A stretch of 64,000 nucleotides of DNA. Source: an uncultured Clostridia bacterium. Lineage in GTDB: Bacteria > Bacillota > Clostridia > Christensenellales > Borkfalkiaceae. A program made the translations under genes and the position numbers. The notes beneath the pieces are model-generated. The model was not told the origin of the DNA. It saw only the letters and a list, made by a program, of their open reading frames with translations, and searched no databases. Below, one piece after another: positions 26,244-35,689 of this stretch; the first letter of the stretch is position 1; each line of letters opens with the position of its first letter. The stretch is from positions 62,001-126,000 of the forward strand of contig CAKQQQ010000003.1 in the NCBI GenBank assembly GCA_934271065.1. Reading direction: 5' to 3'.

Positions 26244-26283
26244 GTCCGAGCGCAGTAATAGAAACAGAAAAGGAGAAACATTT

Positions 26284-29200
26284 ATGAAAACTAAAAGACT
26301 GGTAACTTTGCTTTTGGTTCTCGCAACCGCGTTTTGCGCGGCGTTTGCGGTAGGTTGTAAAAAGAAGCCTGCCAACGCGGCCGTCGAATCGGTAACGCTC
26401 AGCGCAACGCAAATCGAACTGAACACGGGCGACGCGATCAACTACGCCGACTACACCGTGACGGCGAAGTATTCCGACGGTAAGCAGCAGACTCTGCCGC
26501 TTACGGAAAAGATGTTCGGCGCGGAAGACCTTGCCAAACTCAACGCCGCGGGCACTTATACGCTGACCGTGACTGCGTTCGGTAAGCAGGCGTCGCTGAC
26601 GGTTACGGTCAAGAACCGTACGTTCGCCGACGTCAGCGCGGACGACGTGAACAAAACTTACGACGGGGAAGCAAGCATACCCGAAATCAAGAACGCGCCG
26701 CAGGGCGCGACCGTCGTATGGACGTTCCGTAAGGATACCGCCGACGGCGAAATCGTTTCCGAACCCGTAAACGCGGGCGTGTATTACGCGCAGGGCGTGG
26801 TTTCGCTTAAAAACTACGACGATAAGACCGTTACCGCGAAAATTACCGTCAACAAAAAACTTCTCGATCCCGCCGCGCTCGAATGGCTTAACGTAAAGCG
26901 CGTATATACAGGTAAAGAAATTACGGTAAACGCCACCCCCGATAATCTTCCCGACGGAATAACCGTCGTAGGTTACGAAGGCGACGTTAAGGGCACGGAA
27001 CAGAAAGAATATATCGTTACCGTTAAATTCGCCAACGAAAACCCCAACTACGATATAGCGGAAACGTACTCTCTTAAATGGTCGATAGTCGCTCCGCTCG
27101 AAGCCAGATGGCTGGGCGCGAAAGACGGCAATCTGTTCGTCGCGTCGTTTGAAAACCTTACCGACGCTACCGGCAGACTTACGTTTAACGGCAAGACCAC
27201 CGATTATAAGGTTAAATTCGACGAAAAATTCGTAGCGACTTTCTCCGAACTCAACGGCAACGTAACCGCGATAACCCTTAACGGGCAGATCCTTACGCTC
27301 GGCGTAGGCTCGGAAACTTACACGCTTATCTCCGAAGACGATCTCAACACTTATTTCGCGGGTAACGAGTACGATTTACTCGTCGCGCAGATCAAGGTAG
27401 ACGTTGACGAAGCCGCGGGCAAACTTACGCTCGAAATCGCTTCCGAAGTCGGCGAAACGTCTTATCCGCTTACCCTTAAAGCCGACGCGACCGCGTCTGC
27501 CGCAAGCGCAGTAAAACTTTACGCCGCCGAAGACCTTTATCTCGAATATTATAACGCTTACGGCGTGGGATATCCCAAACTCTGCGGTTTTGACCTTATC
27601 GGCTATAAAGCCGACGATTACGAACTCGCTACCAAAGCCGAAGTCGCGGCTGTCGTTAAGAACCTTATCGTCGGCACGTTTAAGGACGAAGACGGCAACG
27701 TTCTCGTAGTAAACGGCTATAACGACGTTAAATACAACGGCAAGGCGGTCAAACTGTTCGCCGTCAACTCTTACGGAAAAGTCGCGCTTAAAATCGCGCT
27801 GAATTCCTATAAAAACGATCAGGACTTTACGATCGAAGACGGCTGGTATAAGATATCCTATTCGCCCTTTATAAACGAAAAGGCGGCTAAATATCTCGGC
27901 ACTTATTATATCTCCGCAGACGGCGCGATAACGGACGGTCAGACCGTTGCGTTTACGGCGAGTTACGGCAGCGTTTCGTTCTCTACGAAACTCGTTACCG
28001 CGGCGGATACCGCGGAAAGCAAGACCTTTAAGGTCGTAAATAGCAAGACCGAAAACAGAGCCGTTCTCACGCTCGGCAAAGACGGCAAACTTACTGCCAC
28101 GCTTTATCTTAAAGACTCCGACGAAGTTTACGCGACTCTCGTATTCGCCGACGGCGGCGCGAGCGTGTCCGCAGGCGATAAAAACTTCGTTAAAGTAGAC
28201 AAACTTATCGAAAAGAGCAGTTGGTCGGGCGGAGAATACTATTCCGCAGACGGCGTAACTCTTAAATACGACGGCAAGGGCAAATTCACGTTAAACGGCG
28301 TGGATTACACGAAATATTCGCTTCAATATGCCGACGATACGCTTACCGTAACCATCGAAAACGAAGATACTCACGTTATAGTTTATACCGAAAAGCGTTT
28401 CGTCACGGTTGACGGCGAAATATTCCTTAACGACGCTTCCGGCTCGCTTTCCGACGGCTATAAGAGCAGCGCCGAGTACGAAGGCAGCGAAGGCAAGTTG
28501 TCCGTAAACAAAAACGTAATCAAAGTAAACGACGTTCAACTTACCGACCTTGCGTATTCTTTCGCGGACGACGGCAACGGCAACGGCAGAACCGTTCTTA
28601 AAGTAACCGCCAAACTCGGCGAAAACGCCTACGAACTTCTCTTCTACTCTCTTGCGGCTGTCAAGGCGGGGGATAAGGCGTTTGTGGCTAAAGTATTCGT
28701 TCCTTATTACGGCGAGACCTATAAACCCGTCGGCGACGAGAACAAGACGTTCACGGTTACGCTTGACGGCAAGGTTGAATTAAACGGCAAAGAAATAATC
28801 GTCGACAGTCTGTCCGGTTCCGGTTTCGTTTATTATCTCGAAAAAGACGGTAACCTTTTCGAAGTACTGATGTACGACAACTCGTCTTACGGTTACCTTA
28901 CGATAAAGGAAGGCGGCGTTTCACTCGATTATACTTCCGAGTTTTTCAGAACTTACAGGGGCTATTATCTGTCGGAAGACAAGGCTTCGGTCTTCGCTTT
29001 CGCCGATACCAAACTCATATTCGCATCCGAAAGTAAGTACACTACTTACAGCGTAAAGAGCAAAACCGCCGACGCGGTAACCCTTAACGTAGGCGGCGAA
29101 GACGCGGTATTTTCCACGGCAGACGGCGTAAATACTGTCGTATACAAGGGCAAGACCTATAAAAAGGATAAGACTTTCGCGCTGGAAAACTACTTCGGCA

Positions 29201-31191
29201 AATATTCCGCATTCGGCGGCAGCGCATACGACGACTTTACTTTCGAGAAATTAAATGATACGAGCAGTAATCCCGTCGTACTATCGAACGTAATCGTATT
29301 CAACGGGAATATTACCCCGATAGTAAAATACAGCGACCAGAAAAAAGCGTACCTTATCAAAAACACCGACGCGGACACCGCTTCGCAACTTCCGTATTAC
29401 GCCATCGTCGACGGCTATATCAAATACGTCGGCAGCGGCAAAATCAACGGCAAAGTCTTTGCAATCGGCTTCTCGATAGGCACTAAGAACAACAAGCTCG
29501 TACCCGTAATAAACGCTTCTTACGACGGCAAGGCGGTTACTCTTACCGACCTGTCTTCTAAGCATAGAATAGCGGCGGAAATAGACGGCAAGGCGTATAC
29601 GATAGAGCCCGCAACCGACGACGAAAAAGCGTTGGCGGACCTTAAAATTTACGAAAGCGCGTACAGCGACTTTACGGGCAGTAAGTACACGTTTAACGGC
29701 AGCACGTCGGAACTCGTAGCAAAGATCAACACGGACGGCGAAAGCGTAATAGCGTTTACGTTCAACGGACAAGAAGTTTCCGCGCAGTACGCCGACGCTG
29801 CGTTCGGCAAGACGGTAACGTTTACCTGCAACGGCGTAAATTACAAGGGCAACCTTGCCAAAAACGGAACTCCGAAGGTCAGAGTAGTAACCGTTGCGGA
29901 ATACGAATTCTTCTTCGGCTCGGCTTATAACGAAGCCACTTACGATTACAGCCTTACGATCGGCGGTAAGACCTTTACCTTTAAGTATGACGTTAAGGCG
30001 TTGAACCGTAACAACGATATGTACGAATTCGTGTTCGATTTAAGTAAGACTTCTTACGACGGTAAACCCGTTACCGAAGCGTACTATTCTTACGGCGCGC
30101 AAGCCGTGGTATTCGCCACCGCAGACGGAACGTTCGCCTATAAACTTGCGGATAAATCGCTCGTTTCGGGCGTTACCTACGAAGGTGTTCTTTCGCTCGT
30201 CAATAAGAAATACGTTTCTAACGCGGACGGAGTGTACGTAACCGCAAGAGTAGTTTCTTTAACCGACAACAAGGCGGTTATCGGCTACTTTTATGATCTC
30301 GACAGTGAAGGGCTTAAAGCGGCGACGACTGAAAAGATCGAAGGCGGCTATAAACTTTCCGTTGCGGAAATGCCCGATTCTTACCTGCTTGAAGAAAGCG
30401 GCGATTATAAATTCTATACTGCGGATCAGCATCTGTTTGCGGGCAGTTATAAGGTCGGCGAAAAAGACCTTGTGATTACCGGCAAGCACGCGAACGGCAA
30501 ATATACCTATACCGCTTCTTACGGCGGCGGCGCGGCTGTAAGCGTTACCCCCGATTTTGCAGGCAAGACGCTTACGATTAAAGAAACGGGTAAAACCACG
30601 TTGTTGATATGGTCTGAAAAAGACGGCGTAAGAACGTTTAGAGAACTTCCCGAAAAAACGCTTAAATTCTGTAAGAGTTACGTTTATATGGCTAACCTTG
30701 AAAATACGCTCACGGAATATGAGTTGACCGTAACATTCAAAGGCGTAGTCGACGGCAAGATTAAGTACAACGTAAAAGACGGGTATGGCAAGAATGCGGA
30801 AGGCACGCTCAGCGACGACGGCAATTATATTTCCGTATATATGGGCGGCTACGATTTGTGCGTTTTCCTTAACGCGCAAAGCGACGATTATTACGAATAC
30901 GTCGCGGTTAAAAAGACGTCGTCGATACTTCCGTATCTCGGCAAACACACCGTCGGCGGCGAGACGATAGAGTTTGCGCTCGGGGCGACTTCGTTTGAAG
31001 AAGAAGACGAAGAAGACTATTATTTCGGCGGCTTTGCAAGTTCGTGCATCAAGGTTACCTATAAGGGTAAGACCGTAAACGCGACCACAAAGTATTCGTC
31101 GAGCGTAAGCAGTATCGAATTTACGGTGGACAACGTAAACTACGTTGCTAAAATTACCGACGGCGTAATGACCGTTGAAGTGAAAAAATAA
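26284..31191 (+). CDS. Giant lipoprotein with Ig-like domains and a long array of degenerate beta modules
   Basis: Exported lipoprotein of 1,635 residues with a signal peptide and lipobox AVGC (C25). Residues about 30-107 look like a bacterial Ig-like Big_3 domain (VESVTLSATQIELNTGDAI ... YTVTAKYSDG), and about 110-270 like MBG-type domains (KTYDGEASIPEIKNAPQGA). The remaining 1,350 residues consist of roughly 60-100-residue modules. Each has a Y-x-G-x-Y strand and short strand-turn-strand segments such as GKFTLNGVDYTKYSLQY or KVELNGKEIIVDSL. There are no LRRs here. I cannot assign the modules to a family; they may form a beta-propeller or beta-solenoid stalk. The ribosome site AAAAGGAG is strong. 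Confidence 0.8.
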   Translation: MKTKRLVTLLLVLATAFCAAFAVGCKKKPANAAVESVTLSATQIELNTGDAINYADYTVTAKYSDGKQQTLPLTEKMFGAEDLAKLNAAGTYTLTVTAFGKQASLTVTVKNRTFADVSADDVNKTYDGEASIPEIKNAPQGATVVWTFRKDTADGEIVSEPVNAGVYYAQGVVSLKNYDDKTVTAKITVNKKLLDPAALEWLNVKRVYTGKEITVNATPDNLPDGITVVGYEGDVKGTEQKEYIVTVKFANENPNYDIAETYSLKWSIVAPLEARWLGAKDGNLFVASFENLTDATGRLTFNGKTTDYKVKFDEKFVATFSELNGNVTAITLNGQILTLGVGSETYTLISEDDLNTYFAGNEYDLLVAQIKVDVDEAAGKLTLEIASEVGETSYPLTLKADATASAASAVKLYAAEDLYLEYYNAYGVGYPKLCGFDLIGYKADDYELATKAEVAAVVKNLIVGTFKDEDGNVLVVNGYNDVKYNGKAVKLFAVNSYGKVALKIALNSYKNDQDFTIEDGWYKISYSPFINEKAAKYLGTYYISADGAITDGQTVAFTASYGSVSFSTKLVTAADTAESKTFKVVNSKTENRAVLTLGKDGKLTATLYLKDSDEVYATLVFADGGASVSAGDKNFVKVDKLIEKSSWSGGEYYSADGVTLKYDGKGKFTLNGVDYTKYSLQYADDTLTVTIENEDTHVIVYTEKRFVTVDGEIFLNDASGSLSDGYKSSAEYEGSEGKLSVNKNVIKVNDVQLTDLAYSFADDGNGNGRTVLKVTAKLGENAYELLFYSLAAVKAGDKAFVAKVFVPYYGETYKPVGDENKTFTVTLDGKVELNGKEIIVDSLSGSGFVYYLEKDGNLFEVLMYDNSSYGYLTIKEGGVSLDYTSEFFRTYRGYYLSEDKASVFAFADTKLIFASESKYTTYSVKSKTADAVTLNVGGEDAVFSTADGVNTVVYKGKTYKKDKTFALENYFGKYSAFGGSAYDDFTFEKLNDTSSNPVVLSNVIVFNGNITPIVKYSDQKKAYLIKNTDADTASQLPYYAIVDGYIKYVGSGKINGKVFAIGFSIGTKNNKLVPVINASYDGKAVTLTDLSSKHRIAAEIDGKAYTIEPATDDEKALADLKIYESAYSDFTGSKYTFNGSTSELVAKINTDGESVIAFTFNGQEVSAQYADAAFGKTVTFTCNGVNYKGNLAKNGTPKVRVVTVAEYEFFFGSAYNEATYDYSLTIGGKTFTFKYDVKALNRNNDMYEFVFDLSKTSYDGKPVTEAYYSYGAQAVVFATADGTFAYKLADKSLVSGVTYEGVLSLVNKKYVSNADGVYVTARVVSLTDNKAVIGYFYDLDSEGLKAATTEKIEGGYKLSVAEMPDSYLLEESGDYKFYTADQHLFAGSYKVGEKDLVITGKHANGKYTYTASYGGGAAVSVTPDFAGKTLTIKETGKTTLLIWSEKDGVRTFRELPEKTLKFCKSYVYMANLENTLTEYELTVTFKGVVDGKIKYNVKDGYGKNAEGTLSDDGNYISVYMGGYDLCVFLNAQSDDYYEYVAVKKTSSILPYLGKHTVGGETIEFALGATSFEEEDEEDYYFGGFASSCIKVTYKGKTVNATTKYSSSVSSIEFTVDNVNYVAKITDGVMTVEVKK

Positions 31192-31197
31192 TCAAAA

Positions 31198-31211
31198 CCG
31201 ATTATAATCGG
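31198..31211 (+). promoter_or_regulatory. Palindrome containing a possible -10 box
   Basis: A perfect 14-base palindrome CCGATTATAATCGG with TATAAT at 31203-31208 and a weak -35 (GTGAAA, 31180-31185) 17 bases upstream. It may be an internal promoter with an overlapping operator, a design like that of the ABC exporter promoter at 1484-1517. Confidence 0.35.
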
Positions 31212-31221
31212 CGCGACAGGG

Positions 31222-31250
31222 CTTCGGCGGGCGTAATCCGCCCGCCGAAG
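31222..31250 (+). promoter_or_regulatory. Strong hairpin without a T-run
   Basis: CTTCGGCGGGCG pairs perfectly with CGCCCGCCGAAG around TAATC. The following bases are AAACG, so it does not look like a normal terminator. It may protect or separate the two mRNA segments. Confidence 0.5.
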
Positions 31251-31279
31251 AAACGCCGCGTATCACGAGAGACGTAATA

Positions 31280-31552
31280 ATGAACGAACACGACGAAAAA
31301 CGCGAAAAGGAATTTACCGTTTCGGATATGTCGGCGGACTGGATGCCCTGGAACAACGGGCTTCGCCGCAGACCTAAAAAAGACAAAACGGGCAGTTCCG
31401 CACCGCAAAAAACAAAAAGCGAGAAGAAAAGCGACAGAAAAGAATATCGTAAAATAGTGCTGGCGCAGACGCTTGCTATGCTGCCCGCAATACTTTGCGT
31501 GGCGTGCGCTTTCGCCGTTACGGCTCTGATAGCCTATCTGTGGCTGAAATAA
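31280..31552 (+). CDS. Small single-pass membrane protein of unknown function
   Basis: A 90-residue protein: a charged, Lys-rich N-terminal cytoplasmic part (about 1-58, including DMSADWMPWNNGLRRRPKKDK) and one C-terminal hydrophobic helix (about 62-88, LAQTLAMLPAILCVACAFAVTALIAYLWL). I recognise no family. It is placed between two lipoprotein genes in the same direction and 22 bases from the next start. Codon use matches its neighbours and it is not overlapped by another gene, so it is probably real. The ribosome site is weak. Confidence 0.6.
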   Translation: MNEHDEKREKEFTVSDMSADWMPWNNGLRRRPKKDKTGSSAPQKTKSEKKSDRKEYRKIVLAQTLAMLPAILCVACAFAVTALIAYLWLK

Positions 31553-31574
31553 AATTATTCGTTACTTATGAATT

Positions 31575-32831
31575 ATGGCAAAAATTAAAACCAAACCGAA
31601 AAAACTTAAAATCACGACGATACTCGCCGTAATCGCGCTTGCGTTTTGCGCGCTTGGTATTACGGGGTGCAGCGACGCGTTCAGTCCGTACCGTAAAGGT
31701 TATACCGCAAAGGTCGTTTACGACTTCGGCGGCGGCGTTTACGATAATCTGGGCGTAAGAACGTTTTACTATCAGCCCGAAACCCCGATAATCAAGCCCG
31801 AAGCGTCCAAGTCGGCAATCATAAACGCTCCTTCGGTGGCAGGCAGCCATATAGGCAACTGGTACTTAGCCGAAGTAGACGCCGAAGGCGAACCCGTTAA
31901 AGGCGAAGACGGAAAGTTTATACTCTCCGCCGAGCCGTGGGATTTCGCAGAAGGCAGAAGCGGAACGAAAGATTCCGTGCTGTATCTCGTTGCCGAATGG
32001 GCAAAGAACTACGTCTTTACCATAGACGTCGGCGAAGAAGCGCGCGCGGACGGCGTTGAAAATAAAGTAGACGAGTCGTATTCCAAGGCAGGGCCGTTGT
32101 CCAAACCCGGCGGCAGCGCGCCGAAGTGGAAAGGGCATACGTTCCATTATTACTACACCGACAAAAACGACGACTCTACGCGAATACACGACGAAGACTG
32201 GGAAAATCTCGTAATCGACGACGATAACCCCGAAATCACCGTTTACGTCAAGTGGCTTACGGGCAACTGGACGGTCGTTACCGACAGGGCGCAGATCCAG
32301 AATCTTTCGCCTAAAATGAACTACCTGCTCGAAGCCGATATAGACTTCGCGGATTCCAACGGTAACCCCACCGCGCTTGGCGGAGCGGCTTTGTATACGG
32401 GCGTTTTAGACGGAGCGGGGCATACTATAAAGAACTTCAAAACTTCCGTAACCGCGCCCAAAGGTGCGGCGGATCAGATAGGTCTTTTCGCTTCGTTCGG
32501 CAAGGGCGGCTGTATAAAGAACGTCACGTTTGAAAACTGCGTGGTGGAAGCAAGCCTTATGGGGCAACAGGATAGCGAAACCTATACCGTAGGCTTCCTT
32601 TGCGGCAATCTGTTTGCAAGAACGGACTCTTCCGCGTTCACGGGCATAAAATTCGTCGGTTGCGTATTAGACGTATATAAAAGAAGTTACGCGGAGAATT
32701 ATAACCTTAAACTCGGCAATAACGATTACTTCGGCGTGTTCGGAAACGTCGAAGACGGCAAATTCACTATAAACGCCGCAGACAGGGGCTTAACCGTCAA
32801 GGTCAACGGCGTAATACAAACTTTAAGTTAA
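31575..32831 (+). CDS. Surface lipoprotein with GLUG-like beta-helix segment
   Basis: Lipoprotein of 418 residues: basic N-terminus, hydrophobic segment and lipobox GITGC. Two beta-grasp-like repeats of the InlB/Listeria type appear around residues 40-135 and 140-230 (for example YVKWLTGNW). The C-terminal region (about 250-400) contains LLEADIDFADSNG and GVLDGAGHTIKNFKTS, then IGLFASFGKGGCIKNVTFENCVVEAS, typical of GLUG or right-handed beta-helix surface proteins. It lies just before the Opp operon (15-base gap) and may be co-transcribed with it. Function unknown; adhesion or polymer binding is plausible. Confidence 0.78.
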   Translation: MAKIKTKPKKLKITTILAVIALAFCALGITGCSDAFSPYRKGYTAKVVYDFGGGVYDNLGVRTFYYQPETPIIKPEASKSAIINAPSVAGSHIGNWYLAEVDAEGEPVKGEDGKFILSAEPWDFAEGRSGTKDSVLYLVAEWAKNYVFTIDVGEEARADGVENKVDESYSKAGPLSKPGGSAPKWKGHTFHYYYTDKNDDSTRIHDEDWENLVIDDDNPEITVYVKWLTGNWTVVTDRAQIQNLSPKMNYLLEADIDFADSNGNPTALGGAALYTGVLDGAGHTIKNFKTSVTAPKGAADQIGLFASFGKGGCIKNVTFENCVVEASLMGQQDSETYTVGFLCGNLFARTDSSAFTGIKFVGCVLDVYKRSYAENYNLKLGNNDYFGVFGNVEDGKFTINAADRGLTVKVNGVIQTLS

Positions 32832-32846
32832 AGGAGATTTTACTGT

Positions 32847-35594
32847 ATGAAAAGTAAATTCGTAGCGGGCGCGCTGATCGCGTCTATGGCTGTCGCCGCG
32901 TTAGCAAGTTGCGCCAAAAAGAAACCGGGCGGCGGAAACGAAACTACGGGCGGATACCAGCCTACCGAGCAGGAACAGACTCTTCCGCTCGTATTCGGTA
33001 TAGACGGAGCGGACGGCGTTTTCAACCCCTACTTCTCGACGGCGGCTTACGACGGCGAAATAGTCGGTATGACGCAGATAGGTATGCTTACCGCGGAAGG
33101 CACGTCTTATAAGTACGGCGACAATTACGCCTGCGTAACCAAAGATCTCGATATAACCTATCTTGACGCAAGCGGAAAAGAGACCAACAAAGAGACTTCC
33201 GCCAAACAGACGCGTTACGACTTCCTTATAAAGAAAGGCGTAAAGTATTCCGACGGCAAAGATCTTACCATTAAAGACGTACTTTTCAATCTTTATCTTT
33301 TTCTCGATCCGTCGTATTCGGGTAGTTCGACGATCTATTCTACCGATATAGTCGGGCTTAACAAATACCGCACCGGTCAGGACGATAAAAACGCGATGAG
33401 CAGTATCGACGCCACGGCTACTACCAACGCCGGCGCGAGACTTCTCAGAGTATATAATTGGCTCAATAACCAGAAACTTCTCGCAGAATTCGAAAGCGTT
33501 GAAAATATCCCCGCAAACGCGGGCTACGTTTCGGGGCTCGAAGGCTATAAAAACGAGATAGAAAGCGATATAAAGGCGTTCATTCCGTATTTTCAGACCG
33601 AAGTTAAAAACGATTACGACTCCGCCGAAAGTTCGTTCAAAGAAACCTGCAAAGAATACGCTTTCAACGAAGTATGGGAACTTTACCTTTACAACTACGG
33701 CAAAGTAAAGCGTAAAACGCACCCCGGCACTTCGCGCTACGTCAAGGTTGACGAAAACGGCAATGAAGTTACCACCGAGCAGGAAGATGCCAACGACGCG
33801 TTGCCCGAAGAAGAGAGAAAGGTTTACAGATATAAAATCGACTGGGAAGGCACGGATTATCAGACTATCTTTTCGAAGTTTACCGACGACGCGGCTAAAA
33901 GAGCGTACGCGATAAATTTCGTTTACGAATCCACCACGGGCTTTACTCTTGACGAAGAATTCAGCCTTGCCGATTACGGCAAAGTCGAAAAAGACGCGCT
34001 TAAAAACGCCATTTACGGCGGCTCGGCGAGTTATTCGTCGCTTTATACCGACGTTCAACTCGAAGAAAGGTCAAAGATAATAAACGCGGCGGAAGGCTCG
34101 AAGGGCTTTAAGAGTATAGAAGGCGTAAAGAATTACACCACGAAAACTTTCCGTAACGAAAAGACCAAAAAGCAATATAATCTCGACGGCGAATACGACG
34201 TTCTTTCCATAACCATCAACAAGGTAGACCCCAAGGCGATATGGAACTTCTCGTTCACGGTCGCTCCGTTGCATTATTATTCTTACGAAGGTGCTGCCGA
34301 CGAAGGCGAATGGTGCGTAAACAACAACTACGGCGTAAAATTCAACGATTCCAAGTTTATGAATAACGTCGTCAAAGCCCCGTCCAAAATCGGCGTACCC
34401 GTAGGCGCGGGCCCGTACAAAGCGAGCCGCGAAACCGGGCTTAACAACGATAAGTATCCTTCTAAAACCGAATTTTTGAAGAACAACCGCGTTTACTACG
34501 AGAGAAACACTTACTTCGACACCCTTGACGGAGTCGTGGGCGGCGGACCTATCCAGAACGCGAAAGTAAAATACTTCCAGTATAAAATAGTCAACTCGTC
34601 GGTACTTCTTTCTTCGCTCGAAAGGAACGAAATAGACGTAGGCTCGCCGACGGCTACCACCGAAAACCTTAACGCGCTCAACGCCGCGACTATGTCGCAC
34701 CTTACCAGCAAGATGGTATGGGTAAACGGTTACGGTTACGTCGGTATAAACGCGGGCAAGATACCCAACGTATGGCTCCGCCGCGCGATAATCAAGTCGA
34801 TGAACACGGCTATGATTATGGGTTATTATAAATCCGAAGACCTTGCAAGCGTCATCTATCGCCCGATGTCCATTCAGTCGTGGGCGTACCCCGACACCGC
34901 CGGCGTATTCAAGGGCGACACGCTCGACGGCGAAAGCGTAGACTATATCTACGACGGTACGGGTAAAGAAATCTCCGATATGCTTGCCGAACACGGATAT
35001 AACGTCTCGGCGGACGGCAAGGTGTTAAGCGATCCCGACGGTAAGCCTATCGAAGAAATGACCTTTACCATCGCGGGCGAAAGCGACGATCACCCCGCTT
35101 ACCAGATGTTCAAAAACGCGCAGGAAGTCCTTAAAAAGATAGGTATTAACGTAAACGTAAAGACCGACCAGTTCGCGCTTAAAAAACTCGCGAGCGGACA
35201 ACTTACCGTATGGGCTGCGGCGTGGGGCTCGACGATAGACCCCGATATGTATCAGGTTTATCATAAAGATTCCACCGCGGGCAGTACGCTCAACTGGGGT
35301 TACAGAGAAATCAAAGCCGACAGATCGAAGTACGCTTACGAAAACGAAGTTATAGACAAACTCAGCGAACTCATCGATCAGGGCAGATCCACCACCGTTC
35401 AGAACACGCGTAAAACCACTTACTGGGAAGCGCTCGATCTCGTTATGGAACTCGCGGTCGAAATGCCCACTTACCAGAGAAGAGATCTGACGGTTTACAA
35501 CAAGAACAAGATCGACGGCGCGACGCTCAATCAGAACCCCACCGCGTTCGACGGGTTGTTCTCCAAGATATGGGAAGTCGGTTATACCCGATAA
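32847..35594 (+). CDS. oppA: Oligopeptide ABC transporter substrate-binding lipoprotein, oversized
   Basis: Extracellular peptide-binding lipoprotein of the SBP_bac_5 family, which delivers peptides to the OppBC channel. Signal and lipobox LASC give C22. Family landmarks are LPLVFGIDGADGVFNPYFSTAAYDGEI near the N-terminus, FLIKKGVKYSDGKDLTIKDVLFNLYLFLDP, and FTVAPLHYYS, plus VGAGPYKASRE and late-domain LRRAIIKSMN. At 915 residues it is much longer than usual OppA (about 540). About 290 extra residues lie between residue 155 and 450, inside the N-terminal lobe, and are rich in Glu, Lys and Tyr. The ribosome site AAAGGAG is strong. It is the first gene of an A-B-C-D-F operon. Confidence 0.92.
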   Translation: MKSKFVAGALIASMAVAALASCAKKKPGGGNETTGGYQPTEQEQTLPLVFGIDGADGVFNPYFSTAAYDGEIVGMTQIGMLTAEGTSYKYGDNYACVTKDLDITYLDASGKETNKETSAKQTRYDFLIKKGVKYSDGKDLTIKDVLFNLYLFLDPSYSGSSTIYSTDIVGLNKYRTGQDDKNAMSSIDATATTNAGARLLRVYNWLNNQKLLAEFESVENIPANAGYVSGLEGYKNEIESDIKAFIPYFQTEVKNDYDSAESSFKETCKEYAFNEVWELYLYNYGKVKRKTHPGTSRYVKVDENGNEVTTEQEDANDALPEEERKVYRYKIDWEGTDYQTIFSKFTDDAAKRAYAINFVYESTTGFTLDEEFSLADYGKVEKDALKNAIYGGSASYSSLYTDVQLEERSKIINAAEGSKGFKSIEGVKNYTTKTFRNEKTKKQYNLDGEYDVLSITINKVDPKAIWNFSFTVAPLHYYSYEGAADEGEWCVNNNYGVKFNDSKFMNNVVKAPSKIGVPVGAGPYKASRETGLNNDKYPSKTEFLKNNRVYYERNTYFDTLDGVVGGGPIQNAKVKYFQYKIVNSSVLLSSLERNEIDVGSPTATTENLNALNAATMSHLTSKMVWVNGYGYVGINAGKIPNVWLRRAIIKSMNTAMIMGYYKSEDLASVIYRPMSIQSWAYPDTAGVFKGDTLDGESVDYIYDGTGKEISDMLAEHGYNVSADGKVLSDPDGKPIEEMTFTIAGESDDHPAYQMFKNAQEVLKKIGINVNVKTDQFALKKLASGQLTVWAAAWGSTIDPDMYQVYHKDSTAGSTLNWGYREIKADRSKYAYENEVIDKLSELIDQGRSTTVQNTRKTTYWEALDLVMELAVEMPTYQRRDLTVYNKNKIDGATLNQNPTAFDGLFSKIWEVGYTR

Positions 35595-35609
35595 TTTACG
35601 ATAATTCTA

Positions 35610-35677
35610 CTCGCCCCGTCGGCGTTGCCGACGGGGACGAGCCGCAGATAAGAGTATGAACGCTGTCGTCTGCGGCT
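35610..35677 (+). promoter_or_regulatory. Two consecutive hairpins between oppA and oppB
   Basis: First: CCCCGTCGGC/GCCGACGGGG around GTT (35614-35636), with CTCG/CGAG closing. Second: AGCCGCAG/CTGCGGCT (35640-35677). Neither has a T-run. Such structures between a binding-protein gene and its permease genes often stabilise the upstream mRNA so that more binding protein is made; that role is inferred. Confidence 0.6.
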
Positions 35678-35689
35678 AACGGAGAAAAA

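Noticed and set aside
31222..31250. Hairpin considered as an intrinsic terminator
   Set aside because: No T-run on either strand; the following plus-strand bases are AAACG.
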